Positions 8,946 through 18,098 of a stretch of 64,000 nucleotides of DNA are shown in pieces. The notes below the pieces were generated by a model. The model was given only the letters and a program-made list of their open reading frames with translations. It did no database searches and was not told where the DNA came from. The position numbers and the translations under genes are program-made. Source of the DNA: CAXMMR01 sp965198995 (GTDB taxonomy: Bacteria > Pseudomonadota > Alphaproteobacteria > Acetobacterales > Acetobacteraceae); the NCBI GenBank assembly GCA_965198995.1, contig CBDAQG010000002.1, forward strand, positions 1,984,001 to 2,048,000. The letters run 5' to 3'. Numbering within the stretch: the first letter of the stretch is position 1; every line of letters begins with the position of its first letter.

Positions 8946-8948
8946 CCA

Positions 8949-10658
8949 TCAGTAAGTCGTCCCCGCCACCATCGCATAATGTTCCGCCAAGGGCCCGAGC
9001 GACAGGGCGGGCAGGAACTGCAGGCCGCCGAGGATCAGGATCACCCCGATCAGCAGCCCGATGAACAGCGGCCCGTCAGTCGGAAACGTGCCGGCCGAGG
9101 CGGCCAGCTTCGGCTTGGCGCCCAGCGAGCCGGCGATCGCCAGCACCGGCACCAGGAAGGCGAACCGGCCCAGCAGCATCGCCACGCCAAGCCCGTAATC
9201 CAGCAGCTTAGTGTCCGCCGTCAGCCCGGCAAACGCACTGCCGTTGTTGCCGGTCGCACTCGTCCACGCATACAGCATCTCGCTCAACCCGTGCGGCCCC
9301 GCATTGGCGAGCGAACCCGTCCCACTCGCACTCACCAGCGACAGCGACGTGCCGCACAGGATGCATAGTGGCAGGATCAACACCGCCAGCATCGCCAGCT
9401 TCACCTCGCGGGCCTGCACCTTCTTGCCCAGATACTCCGGCGTCCGCCCCACCATCAGCCCGGCCACGAACACCGCCAGCAACGCAAACACGATGATGCC
9501 GTAAAGCCCGGACCCGACGCCGCCGGGGATCACCTCGGCAAGCTGGATCAGGAACATCGGGATCATCCCGCCCAGCGGCGTGAAGCTGTCATGCATGGAG
9601 TTGACCGCGCCGTCCGACGTCGCCGTCGTCGTCACTGCGAACAGCGAGGACATCGGCGTGCCGAAGCGCACCTCCTTGCCCTCCATGTTGCCCATGCTCG
9701 GGTCGATGCCGAGATGGGTCAGCAACGGGTTGCCGCCGCTCTCCGCCCAGTAGCAAAGCACGACGAAGCTCACCATCAGGATCGCCATCGTCCAGAACAG
9801 CGCAAACCCCTGCTTACGATCCTTGACGATCACCCCGAACATCACCGTCAGCGAGAACGGGATCACGATCTCCGACCAGATCTCGACGACGTTGGTCAGC
9901 CCGGTCGGGTTTTCGAACGGATGCGAGGAGTTGGCGTTGAAGAAGCCGCCGCCATTGGTGCCGAGCATCTTGATCGCCTCCTGAAAGGCGACCGGCCCCA
10001 GCGCGATCGTCTGATGCGCGCCCTCCAGCGTCGTTGCGTCGACGTAGGGAGACAGCGTCTGCGGCACCCCCGAGGCGATCAGAAACACCGTGTAGATGAG
10101 GCAGATCGGCAGCAGCACGTAGAGCGCGATGCGCGTGACGTCGACCCAGAAATTGCCGAGCTCGCGCACCGCATTGCCGGCAAACGCCCGCGCCACCATC
10201 ACCGCGGCGGCAATCCCCGTCGCCGCGGAGAGGTAGTTGTGCACCGTCAGCCCCCACATCTGGCTGCCGTACGACATCGTCGTCTCGCCGCCATAGGCCT
10301 GCCAGTTGGTGTTGGTGACGAACGAGATCGCGGTGTTGAAGGCGAGCCGCGGCGACAGGCCCGATTGCCCCGCCGGGTTGAGCGGCAGGTAATCCTGGAA
10401 CCGCAGCAGCAGGTAGAGGATGAGAAAATGCACCGCCTGCAGCATCACCAGCGCAAACGCATACGTCTTCCAGCCCATCGAATGGTCCGGATCCACCCCC
10501 GCCAGGCGGTAGAAGCCGCGCTCCACCGGTGCGAGGATCGGGCTCAGGACAGTCCGCTCGCCCTGCACCACGGTGGCGATGTAGCGCCCGAGCGGCACCG
10601 CGCATACGAACACCAGCGACAGCACAAGCGAGATCTGCACCCAGCCGATCAATGTCAT
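8949..10658 (-). CDS. kdpA: Potassium-transporting ATPase subunit KdpA
   Basis: This is the channel-like K+-translocating subunit of KdpFABC, 569 residues, with about ten membrane helices. Family landmarks present are GVDPDHSMGWKTYAFALVM, the first selectivity-filter region FVTNTNWQAYGGETTMSY, the second GTNGGGFFNANSSHPFENP, the third TTTATSDGAVNSMHDSFTP and the fourth WTSATGNNGSAFAGL. It starts ATG 10 bases after the kdpF stop. No kdpDE sensor/regulator genes lie in the window, so its control must be encoded elsewhere. Confidence 0.98.
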   Translation of the reverse strand: MTLIGWVQISLVLSLVFVCAVPLGRYIATVVQGERTVLSPILAPVERGFYRLAGVDPDHSMGWKTYAFALVMLQAVHFLILYLLLRFQDYLPLNPAGQSGLSPRLAFNTAISFVTNTNWQAYGGETTMSYGSQMWGLTVHNYLSAATGIAAAVMVARAFAGNAVRELGNFWVDVTRIALYVLLPICLIYTVFLIASGVPQTLSPYVDATTLEGAHQTIALGPVAFQEAIKMLGTNGGGFFNANSSHPFENPTGLTNVVEIWSEIVIPFSLTVMFGVIVKDRKQGFALFWTMAILMVSFVVLCYWAESGGNPLLTHLGIDPSMGNMEGKEVRFGTPMSSLFAVTTTATSDGAVNSMHDSFTPLGGMIPMFLIQLAEVIPGGVGSGLYGIIVFALLAVFVAGLMVGRTPEYLGKKVQAREVKLAMLAVLILPLCILCGTSLSLVSASGTGSLANAGPHGLSEMLYAWTSATGNNGSAFAGLTADTKLLDYGLGVAMLLGRFAFLVPVLAIAGSLGAKPKLAASAGTFPTDGPLFIGLLIGVILILGGLQFLPALSLGPLAEHYAMVAGTTY

Positions 10659-10668
10659 GTCGATGGCC

Positions 10669-10755
10669 TCAGAAGTCTTCCGGGCGCACCAGCGCCCAGA
10701 CCAGGTAGACGAACAGACCGGCGGAAACGATGCCGCCCAGGATCAGGTCGAACAC
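10669..10755 (-). CDS. kdpF: KdpF small membrane subunit
   Basis: This 28-residue single-helix peptide (FDLILGGIVSAGLFVYLVWAL, ending VRPEDF) stabilises the KdpFABC complex. The C-terminal RPE(D/R)F is the family hallmark. The GTG start at 10755 is two bases after the stop of another tiny ORF and ten bases before kdpA. It is too short for most gene callers. Confidence 0.9.
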   Translation of the reverse strand: MFDLILGGIVSAGLFVYLVWALVRPEDF

Positions 10756-10757
10756 GC

Positions 10758-10841
10758 TCAGATCCGCTCGCACAGCGCGGCGTAGGCCGCCATCAGCAGC
10801 ACTCCACCCGTGCCCAGCACCACCACAACGATGTCCATCAT
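10758..10841 (-). CDS. 27-residue hydrophobic ORF leading the kdp operon
   Basis: The ORF begins MMDIVVVVLGTGGVLLMAAY and ends CERI, one predicted membrane helix. Its stop lies two bases before the kdpF GTG, so translation would be coupled. It is not KdpF, which is present separately. It may be an additional small subunit or a leader peptide. The family is not named here; support is position, tight spacing and hydrophobicity only. Confidence 0.55.
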   Translation of the reverse strand: MMDIVVVVLGTGGVLLMAAYAALCERI

Positions 10842-11152
10842 GCTCACTCGCCCCGATCATCCATCCGGCAAACTAGGAGCGGCGCCGTAAAGGATCCATT
10901 CGCCAAGCAAGGTGAGGCCACGGCTCTGCCCTGGACCAGGCCGCTGGGTGCCGGGCGGGCCGACCTGGCCACGAAGTCATGCCTGGCAAATGGATTTGAA
11001 GATCCCGCCTTGAATGGAGTCCAGGGGCGGAGCGAACCCCAAGGTTCTGACGGCGCACCGCGCCGTTGGCAGGGCGCACGGAGGGCAAGCCCCCTGGCCT
11101 TGCTGCCTCTTCCCTGCTTGATCGTATCCGCGCCGCCGCGAGGGAGACCGCC
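10842..11152. other. Divergent intergenic region between kdp operon and kup, with degenerate repeat sequence
   Basis: This roughly 310-bp spacer separates two oppositely oriented K+ uptake loci and must hold both promoters. Most of 10890-11060 is degenerate family B material (GGCTCTGCCCTGGACC near 10921, AAATGGATTTGAAGATCCC near 10989, GTCCAGGGGCGGAGC near 11020). I see no confident promoter or operator. Confidence 0.5.
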
Positions 11153-13048
11153 ATGCCTGACGCCACGATCCCGCCGCCCCGATCCCCGGCGCCGCCCGCC
11201 AAGGCGGGCACCACCATGGCGCTGGCCGCCCTCGGCATCGTCTACGGCGACCTCGGCACCAGCCCGCTCTACACCTACCAGACGATCGTCGAGACCGTCG
11301 GTGGGCATCCAGCGGCGCCGGACGCGCTCGGCCTGCTTTCCCTCGTCGTCTGGGCGCTGATCATCACCGTGTCGATCAAGTACTGCCTGATCGTCATGCG
11401 CGCCGACAACCACGGCGAGGGTGGCATCCTCGCCCTGATGTCGGTGATCGGCACCAGGGCAACGCGTGGCCGCGCGCTGCTGATCGCCGCGGGCCTGTTC
11501 GGCGCCGCGCTGATCTATGGCGACGGCGTCATCACCCCGGCGATCTCGGTGCTGAGCGCGCTCGAGGGCGTGAACGTCGTCACCAGCGTCTTCAAACCCT
11601 ACGTCCTGCCCACCGCACTGGTCATCCTGGTCGCCCTGTTCGCCGCCCAGACCTTCGGCACCTCGCGCATCGGCCGCGTGTTCGGCCCGGTGATGCTCGC
11701 CTGGTTCGTCGTCATCGCCTTGCTCGGCCTGGCCGGCGTCGTGCGCCACCCGGAGGTGTGCCTCGCCATCGACCCGCGCCACGCCGTCGGCTTCCTCGCC
11801 CGGCACGGCCTGCACAGCTTCGCCGTGCTCGGCGGCGTGTTCCTCGCCATCACCGGCGGCGAGGCGCTGTATGCCGACATGGGCCATATCGGCCGCGCGC
11901 CGATCCGGCTCACCTGGTTCGCGATCGTGCTGCCGGCGCTGCTGCTGAGCTACGCCGGCCAGACCGCGCTGCTGATCGACAACCCCAACATCGGCGCCAA
12001 CCCGTTCTTCAAGCTCGCCCCCGCCTGGGCGGTGATCCCGCTGGTGGTGCTGGCGACGGCGGCGACCATCATCGCCAGCCAGGCGATCATCACCGGCGCC
12101 TTCTCGCTCACCCGCCAGGCGATTCAGCTCGGCTGGTTCCCCGGCCTCGTGATCCGCCAGACCTCAGACCGCGAATACGGCCAGATCTACGTGCCGCTGA
12201 TCAACTGGATCATGATGGCCGGCACGCTGGCGCTGGCGTTCGGCTTCGGCAACTCCTCGGCGCTGGCCGGCGCCTACGGCACCGCGGTGTCGACGACGAT
12301 GCTGCTGACCACCGCCCTGCTGTTCACCGTCATGCGCGACGTCTGGCGCTGGCCGCTCGCCGCCGCGGCCGCGGTCGCCGGCAGCTTCCTCGTGATCGAC
12401 CTCGGCTTCTTCGCCGCCAACCTGCTCAAGCTGCCCGAGGGCGGCTACATCCCGCTGCTGCTCGGCCTGCTGATCTACGGCATCATGACCACCTGGCACC
12501 ACGGCATCGAGGCGTTGCGCGCGCGCCAGAACGAGCACCCGCAAGACCTGTCCGAGTTCCTCGCCCAACTCGAGGCCGGTAAGGTGCCGCGGGTGGCCGG
12601 CACGGCGGTGTTCCTGTCCGCCGCCGAGCAGCCGGTGCCGCCGCTGCTCGTGCGCCACGTCGCCCAGTTCAAGGCCCTGCCGCAAACCGTGGTCAGCCTC
12701 ACGGTGCATTTCGTCGAGACGCCGCGGGTCGACGACGCCGAGCGCGCCAGCGTGACGCGGGTGGCGCCCGACCTGTGGCACGTGGCGGTCTCCTTCGGCT
12801 TCGTGGAGATCCCCGCCTTGTCAAAGGCGCTGGTCGCGGCGCGCGCCCAAGGCTGCCCGCTCGACCTCGACGACGCACTCTATTTCGCCGGCCACGACGA
12901 GGTGGTGCGCAGCCCCGACCGGCCCCGCCTGGCCGCCTGGCGACGCCTGGTGTTCGCCTTTCTCTTTCGCAACGCGGTGCGCCCGCCGGACCGCTTCGAC
13001 CTGCCGTCGGACCGCTTCCTTGAGGTCGCCCGCCAGGTCGCCCTGTAG
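11153..13048 (+). CDS. kup: Low-affinity K+ transporter Kup/Trk-type
   Basis: This is a proton-coupled potassium uptake permease of the KUP/HAK family with 12 predicted helices and a C-terminal cytoplasmic domain. The signature LGIVYGDLGTSPLYTYQT is at residues 24-41, GGEALYADMGHIGRAPI is near 240, and VSTTMLLTTALLF follows. The length of 631 residues is normal. The ATG at 11153 has a strong GAGGGAGA site 6 bases upstream; the frame opens further back, but only into repeat-like sequence. It is divergent from kdpFABC, which places high- and low-affinity K+ uptake side by side. Confidence 0.96.
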   Translation: MPDATIPPPRSPAPPAKAGTTMALAALGIVYGDLGTSPLYTYQTIVETVGGHPAAPDALGLLSLVVWALIITVSIKYCLIVMRADNHGEGGILALMSVIGTRATRGRALLIAAGLFGAALIYGDGVITPAISVLSALEGVNVVTSVFKPYVLPTALVILVALFAAQTFGTSRIGRVFGPVMLAWFVVIALLGLAGVVRHPEVCLAIDPRHAVGFLARHGLHSFAVLGGVFLAITGGEALYADMGHIGRAPIRLTWFAIVLPALLLSYAGQTALLIDNPNIGANPFFKLAPAWAVIPLVVLATAATIIASQAIITGAFSLTRQAIQLGWFPGLVIRQTSDREYGQIYVPLINWIMMAGTLALAFGFGNSSALAGAYGTAVSTTMLLTTALLFTVMRDVWRWPLAAAAAVAGSFLVIDLGFFAANLLKLPEGGYIPLLLGLLIYGIMTTWHHGIEALRARQNEHPQDLSEFLAQLEAGKVPRVAGTAVFLSAAEQPVPPLLVRHVAQFKALPQTVVSLTVHFVETPRVDDAERASVTRVAPDLWHVAVSFGFVEIPALSKALVAARAQGCPLDLDDALYFAGHDEVVRSPDRPRLAAWRRLVFAFLFRNAVRPPDRFDLPSDRFLEVARQVAL

Positions 13049-13064
13049 CACCGCACCTGCAGAT

Positions 13065-13125
13065 CCAAGCAAGGCCAGGGGCTTTGCCCCTGGACCCCAT
13101 TAAAGGCGGAGCCTTTAAAATCCGT
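13065..13125. repeat. Family B repeat, canonical copy
   Basis: Stem 1 is CCAGGGGCTTTGCCCCTGG, followed by ACCCCA, stem 2 TTAAAGGCGGAGCCTTTAA and AATCCG. It sits 16 bp after the kup stop and could end its transcript. A further palindromic tract without coding potential (13179-13270, with GTGAGCC...GGCTCAC) fills the rest of the kup-OMF gap. Confidence 0.9.
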
Positions 13126-13274
13126 CTCTTATCCATGACTCCGCGGCGAGGTCGATGCCGGGGGGGATGCAGGACTTATTGGCTTTGCCAAGCAAGAAAG
13201 ATCTCCGAGTGAGCCAAAGGTTTCGACTGCGCAAAGCGCAGTTGGAAAGGCTCACGGAGGGAGAGCCTCGACCT

Positions 13275-14795
13275 TCAGCGCAGCCCGACAAGCGTGATCG
13301 GATCATCCCCATGCGGATCGCGCACCTTGCTGTCGTTGCGGTTCCACCACCCGCCGCCCAGCGCCTGGAACAGCCCCGTGGTGTCCGACAGCCGCAGCGC
13401 CTGCGACTGCACGAGCGTCAGCCGCGCCTGCAGGTCGGCCTGCTCGGCATTCAGCAGCTGCAGGTAGGACACCTGGCCAAGGCTGAGCTGGCGACGGGTG
13501 ATCACCAGCGTCTGGCCCGCCGCCTGATCGGCGAGCGTCGCGACGCGCACCGCATCGGCGTCCGTCTGCAGCGCGCGCAGCGCGTCGGCGACGTTCTGGA
13601 ACGCCGTGATCACGGTGCTGCTGTACTGTGACGCCGCCTGCTGCAGCGCCGCCCGGGCGGCCCGCTCCTTGTGCAGCATGATGCCCCCTTCGAAGATCGG
13701 CTGGGTGACGGTGCCGGCGAGCGTCCAGAACCCGGTGCCGGGCGAGAACAGGTCGCCGGCCTTCAGGCTCTCGCTGCCGCCGAACGCCGACAGGCTCAGC
13801 ACCGGCAACCGGTTGGCCACGGCGACGCCGACCAGGGCGCTGGCCGAGTGCAGGTTCGCCTCCGCCTGCCGCACGTCCGGCCGCTGCTCCACCAGCCGCG
13901 ACGGCAGGCTGAGCGGCAGCTCCTGGGGCAGGTGCAGCGAGCCGACGTCAAACGTCTCCGGCACGCCCTGGCTCGGCAGCCGGCCGCTGAGCGCGGTGAT
14001 CAGGTCGCGATTGACCGCGAGCTGCCGCTCCAGCGGCGGCAGGCTCGACTCCGCCTGCGCCGTTGCGGCGACCTGCGCCAGCACGTCGACGCCGGCGATC
14101 TGGCCAAAGCGCAACTGCGTCTGCAGGATGCGCAGCAGGTCGCGTTCGATGCCGATGATGTCGCGCGTGGCGCCGATCTGCTGGCGCAACGACGCTTCCG
14201 TCACCGCCGCATTGACCAGGTTGGCGGTGAGCGTGAGATACGTCGCCTCAAGCTGCTGGCGCTGCATGTCCGACAGCGCCACCAGCGACTCGGTCTGGCG
14301 CCGGTTCAGCCCGAACACGTCCGGATTGTAGGAAACGTTGAGCTGCGCGGTGTACAGCGAGTAATACGGATTGTTGTTGGCGGCGACTGGCGTGATCGTA
14401 GAGGTCGCGGTCTTGTTCCGGCTCGGCTGAAACGATCCCGACAGGCTCGGCAGGTAGTTGCCTTCCTGCGCATAGACGTTCTCGCGCGCCTGGCGCAGCG
14501 CCGCCTGTGCCGCCGCGAGGTCCGGGTTGTGGGCCAGCGCGTCGGCGATCAGCGCGTTGAGCGGCTTGCTGTGGAACAGGCCCCACCACTCGCCCGGAAT
14601 GTCGAACTTCCCGTTCAGCGTCTGCGTCGGGTTGGCAACGGTGTTGTCGGCGACCAGCACGCGCGGCGTCGCTTCGGTCGTGTAGCGGTCGGTCGGCGGC
14701 GGCGCCGGGTGGTGGAAGTCCGGACCGACGGCGCAGCCCGCAAGCAGGCTCGCCGCCAGTGCCGCGGCCGGCAGCCGCCGGGATGCGCCGCTCAT
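13275..14795 (-). CDS. Outer-membrane efflux factor, NodT/TolC family lipoprotein
   Basis: This is the outer-membrane channel of a tripartite RND pump, 506 residues. An N-terminal lipoprotein signal (AAALAASLLAGCAVGPDF) puts the acylated Cys at about residue 21. The OEP repeats follow, with typical text SLPSRLVEQRPDVRQAEANL and TVTQPIFEGGIM. The start overlaps the permease stop by 4 bases (ATGA), proving co-translation. The open frame continues upstream to 15368 only as a shadow of the permease gene. Confidence 0.95.
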   Translation of the reverse strand: MSGASRRLPAAALAASLLAGCAVGPDFHHPAPPPTDRYTTEATPRVLVADNTVANPTQTLNGKFDIPGEWWGLFHSKPLNALIADALAHNPDLAAAQAALRQARENVYAQEGNYLPSLSGSFQPSRNKTATSTITPVAANNNPYYSLYTAQLNVSYNPDVFGLNRRQTESLVALSDMQRQQLEATYLTLTANLVNAAVTEASLRQQIGATRDIIGIERDLLRILQTQLRFGQIAGVDVLAQVAATAQAESSLPPLERQLAVNRDLITALSGRLPSQGVPETFDVGSLHLPQELPLSLPSRLVEQRPDVRQAEANLHSASALVGVAVANRLPVLSLSAFGGSESLKAGDLFSPGTGFWTLAGTVTQPIFEGGIMLHKERAARAALQQAASQYSSTVITAFQNVADALRALQTDADAVRVATLADQAAGQTLVITRRQLSLGQVSYLQLLNAEQADLQARLTLVQSQALRLSDTTGLFQALGGGWWNRNDSKVRDPHGDDPITLVGLR

Positions 14796-17700
14796 TCCGC
14801 CGGCTCCGCCCCGGCCCCGCCCCGCGTGGCGGCGGCCCGCACCGGCACCCGCCGCGAGCACAGGTCGAGCAGCACCGGCAGCACCGTCAGGATCAGCACC
14901 GGCGCCAGCAGGATGCCGCCGACGACGACCAGCGCCAGCGGCTTCTGCACCTGCGAGCCGATGCCATTGGAGACCGCCGCCGGCAGCAGCCCCACCGCGG
15001 CGACGACGCAGGTCATCACCACCGGCCGCATCTGCGTCAGGCACGTCCGCACCACCGCGTCGGCTCGCAGCATGCCGCGCGCGACCATCCGGTTGAAGTA
15101 GGTCACGACCAGAATGCCGTCCATCGCCGAGATGCCGAACAGGGCGACAAAGCCGATCGCCGCCGAGACGCTGAACGGCGTGCCGGTCGCGGCCAGCGCG
15201 ATGATGCCGCCGATCAGCGCCATCGGGATCACGCTGGCGGCGAGCAGCATGTCGGTGACCGAGTTGAAGTTGAGGTAGAGCAGAAAGCAGATCAGCAGGA
15301 TGCTGAGCGGCACCACGATCTCCAGCCGGTTCAGCGCCTCCTGCAAATTGCCGAACTCGCCCACCCACTCGGTGTGATAGCCGCCCGGCAGGCGCACCTC
15401 GGCGGCGACGCGCTGCTGCGCCTCCTGCACCGTCGCCCCGAGGTCGCGTCCGCGCACGCTGAACTTGATCGGGATGTAACGCTCCTGGCCCTCCCGATAG
15501 ATGAACGAGGCGCCCGAGGTGAGCTGGACGTCGGCGACGTCGCTGAGCGGGATCTGGGCGATGCCGCCGCTCGGCAGCGTGGCGCCGATCAGGATGTGGC
15601 GGATCTGGTCAAGGTTGTCGCGATAGCGCGAGGACAGCCGCACGATGATCGGGAAGTTGCGGTCGCTGCCCTCCTCGTAGAGGTTGCCCGCCGCCTGGCC
15701 GCCGATCGCCGCCTGCACGGTGGTGTTCACGTCGCCCGGGGCCAGGCCGTAGCGCGCCGCCCGCGCGCGGTCGACGTCGATGCGCACCGTCGGCTGGCCG
15801 AGCGAGCTCAGCACCGCAAGGTCGGTCACCCCCGGCACGTGCGCCATCACCTGGGCCATCTTGTCGGCGGTGCGCTCCAGCACCTCGAGGTCGCCGCCAT
15901 ACAGCTTGACCGAGTTCTCGCCCTTCACGCCGGAGGCCGCCTCCTCGACGTTGTCCTCGATATACTGCGAGAAGTTGAAGTCGATGCCGGGAAACGCGGC
16001 CTGGAGCTGCGCCGTCATCCGCGCGGTCAGCACGGTCTTGTCGACGCCGGCCGGCCAGCTGTCGAAGGGCTTCAGGGGCACGAAGAACTCAGCATTGAAG
16101 AACCCGGTGGCATCGGTGCCGTCGTCCGGCCGGCCATGCTGGGAGATCACGGTGATGACCTCCGGGTAGCTCTTCAGGATGCGCCGCATGCGGTCGACAT
16201 AGGGCGAGCCGGCCTCCAGCGAGATCGAGGTCGGCATGGTGGCACGGATCCACAAATTGCCCTCTTCCAGCTTGGGCAGGAACTCGAGCCCGAGCGCCCG
16301 GCCGCCGACGCCGGCCAGCGCCAGCATCAGCAACATCCCGCCCAGCGTGAGGATCCGGTTGGCCAGGGCGAAACGGATCACCGGCGCGTAGATGCGGTGC
16401 AGGAAGCGCACCACCAGGGTGTCGCGCTCCTCGACCTGCTCCGGCAGCATCAGCGCCGAGAGCGCCGGGGTCACGGTGAAGGTCGCGATCAGGCCGCCAG
16501 CGATGGCGTAGGCGTAGGTCTTGGCCATCGGCCCGAAGATGTGGCCCTCGATGCCGCTCATGGTGAACAGCGGCACGAAGGCGGCCATGATGATCAGCGC
16601 CGAGAACAGGATGCCCTGGCTCACGTCGGAGGCGGCCAGCGCGATCACCGCCGACTTGCCGCGCAGCGTGCTCGGCGGCAGCGACGGGTCCGGCCGTGCC
16701 GCGATCAGCATCCGCTCGGCCGGCGACTGCGACAGGCGGCGGAAGATGCTCTCCATCATGATGACGCTGGCGTCCACGATCAGGCCGAAATCGATGGCGC
16801 CGACGGAGAGCAGGTTGGCGCTCTCGCCGCGCAACAGCAGCAGGGCGATGGCGAACGCCAGCGCGAACGGGATCGTCGCCGCCACGATCACCGCCGAGCG
16901 CAGATCGCCCAGGAACAGCAGTTGCAGCACGAAGATCAGGACGACGCCCTCGACCATGTTGTGCAGCACCGTGTGGGTGGTCACCCGGATCAGGTCCGAA
17001 CGGTCGTAGATCGGCACGATGCGCACGCCCGGCGGCAGGATGCTGCTGGCGTTGATCTTCTCGATCTCGGCCTCGACGCGCTTGATCGTCGGCGTGCTCT
17101 GCTCGCCGCGCCGCATCAGCACGATGCCCTGCACGATGTCGTCGCTGTCGTCCTGCCCGGCAATGCCGAGCCGCGGCTGGTTGCCCACGCTCACGCTCGC
17201 GACGTCGGAGACCAGCACCGGCAGGCCGTTGCTCGAGCTCAGCATGGTGTTCCGGATGTCGTCGAGCGAGTGGATCAGCCCGACGCCGCGCACCACCGCG
17301 GATTGCTGGCTGAACGACACCGTCTGACCGCCAACGTTGACGTTGGCGTTGTTGAGCGCCGCCATCACCTGCGGCACGGTCAACCCATACTGCACCAGCT
17401 TGGCCTGATCGATGTCGACCGAGAACGTCTTGGTCTTGCCGCCCCAGCCATTGACGTCGGCAACGCCCGGCACCGCCTTGAAGCGGCGCTCCAGCATCCA
17501 ATCCTCGATCGTCTTGAGGTCGGTCACCGAGTACCCCGGCGGCCCGACCACCCGGTAGCGCATGATCTCGCCAATCGGCGACTCGGGCGAGATCGTCGGC
17601 TGCGCCCCGTTCGGCAGCGGCGGCAGCTGCGACAGGTGGTTGGTGACGCGCTGCTCCGCCTCCTCGTAGGTGAAGTCGTAGGTGAACTGCACCTTGGTGT

Positions 17701-17971
17701 CGGACAGGCCGAACAGCGAAATGGTGCGGATCGCCTGCACGTGCGGAATGCCGGCCATGGCGATCTCGAGCGGGATCGTGATGTTGCGCTCGATCTCCTC
17801 GGCCGACTGGCCGCTGCTCTGGGTCACGATGTCGACCAGCGGCGGCACCGGGTCCGGATAGGCCTCGATGTTGAGCGCCAAAAAGCTGACGACGCCGCCG
17901 GCAAACACGATCAGCAGCATGATCGCAACCAGCACCCGCTGGCGCAGCGCGGCCGTAATCAAGGCGTTCAT
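14792..17971 (-). CDS. RND efflux permease, heavy-metal (CzcA/CusA) subfamily
   Basis: This is the inner-membrane proton-driven pump of the tripartite system, about 1059 residues, with 12 helices and two large periplasmic loops. The subfamily feature is the TM4 block GAIDFGLIVDASVIMMES (DFG with a following Asp), as in CzcA/CnrA/NccA-type exporters. The N-terminus MNALITAALRQRVLVAIMLL is typical. The ATG at 17971 is preferred over a TTG five codons upstream. No metal regulator is adjacent and the ion cannot be told; Co/Ni/Zn/Cd-type and Cu/Ag-type remain possible. Confidence 0.94.
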   Translation of the reverse strand: MNALITAALRQRVLVAIMLLIVFAGGVVSFLALNIEAYPDPVPPLVDIVTQSSGQSAEEIERNITIPLEIAMAGIPHVQAIRTISLFGLSDTKVQFTYDFTYEEAEQRVTNHLSQLPPLPNGAQPTISPESPIGEIMRYRVVGPPGYSVTDLKTIEDWMLERRFKAVPGVADVNGWGGKTKTFSVDIDQAKLVQYGLTVPQVMAALNNANVNVGGQTVSFSQQSAVVRGVGLIHSLDDIRNTMLSSSNGLPVLVSDVASVSVGNQPRLGIAGQDDSDDIVQGIVLMRRGEQSTPTIKRVEAEIEKINASSILPPGVRIVPIYDRSDLIRVTTHTVLHNMVEGVVLIFVLQLLFLGDLRSAVIVAATIPFALAFAIALLLLRGESANLLSVGAIDFGLIVDASVIMMESIFRRLSQSPAERMLIAARPDPSLPPSTLRGKSAVIALAASDVSQGILFSALIIMAAFVPLFTMSGIEGHIFGPMAKTYAYAIAGGLIATFTVTPALSALMLPEQVEERDTLVVRFLHRIYAPVIRFALANRILTLGGMLLMLALAGVGGRALGLEFLPKLEEGNLWIRATMPTSISLEAGSPYVDRMRRILKSYPEVITVISQHGRPDDGTDATGFFNAEFFVPLKPFDSWPAGVDKTVLTARMTAQLQAAFPGIDFNFSQYIEDNVEEAASGVKGENSVKLYGGDLEVLERTADKMAQVMAHVPGVTDLAVLSSLGQPTVRIDVDRARAARYGLAPGDVNTTVQAAIGGQAAGNLYEEGSDRNFPIIVRLSSRYRDNLDQIRHILIGATLPSGGIAQIPLSDVADVQLTSGASFIYREGQERYIPIKFSVRGRDLGATVQEAQQRVAAEVRLPGGYHTEWVGEFGNLQEALNRLEIVVPLSILLICFLLYLNFNSVTDMLLAASVIPMALIGGIIALAATGTPFSVSAAIGFVALFGISAMDGILVVTYFNRMVARGMLRADAVVRTCLTQMRPVVMTCVVAAVGLLPAAVSNGIGSQVQKPLALVVVGGILLAPVLILTVLPVLLDLCSRRVPVRAAATRGGAGAEPAE

Positions 17972-17995
17972 TGGCGAACCATCCAAGTCAGGAAA

Positions 17996-18096
17996 GGGCT
18001 TCTTTTTTGAAAAAAAGAAGCAAAAAACTTTTGCTCGCGCTGTTGCGACTGCTTATCGGGAAAAAGCTTTTTAGTTCTTTTTTTCAAAAAAGAACC
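17996..18096. repeat. Family A palindromic repeat, copy 2 (inside efflux operon)
   Basis: The two-armed element lies between the adaptor gene and the permease gene of one efflux operon. The arms are CTTCTTTTTTGAAAAAAAGAAG-type and its reverse complement, with a spacer of about 35 bp. Its terminator-like arms may reduce read-through from adaptor to permease (inference). Confidence 0.9.
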
Positions 18097-18098
18097 GC

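Noticed and set aside
14759..18010. A 1083-codon plus-strand ORF
   Set aside because: It is antisense to the RND permease and rich in His/Arg/Asp/Gln, the usual shadow of a GC-rich gene. Similar shadows opposite kdpB, kdpA, the DUF2252 gene and others were left out.
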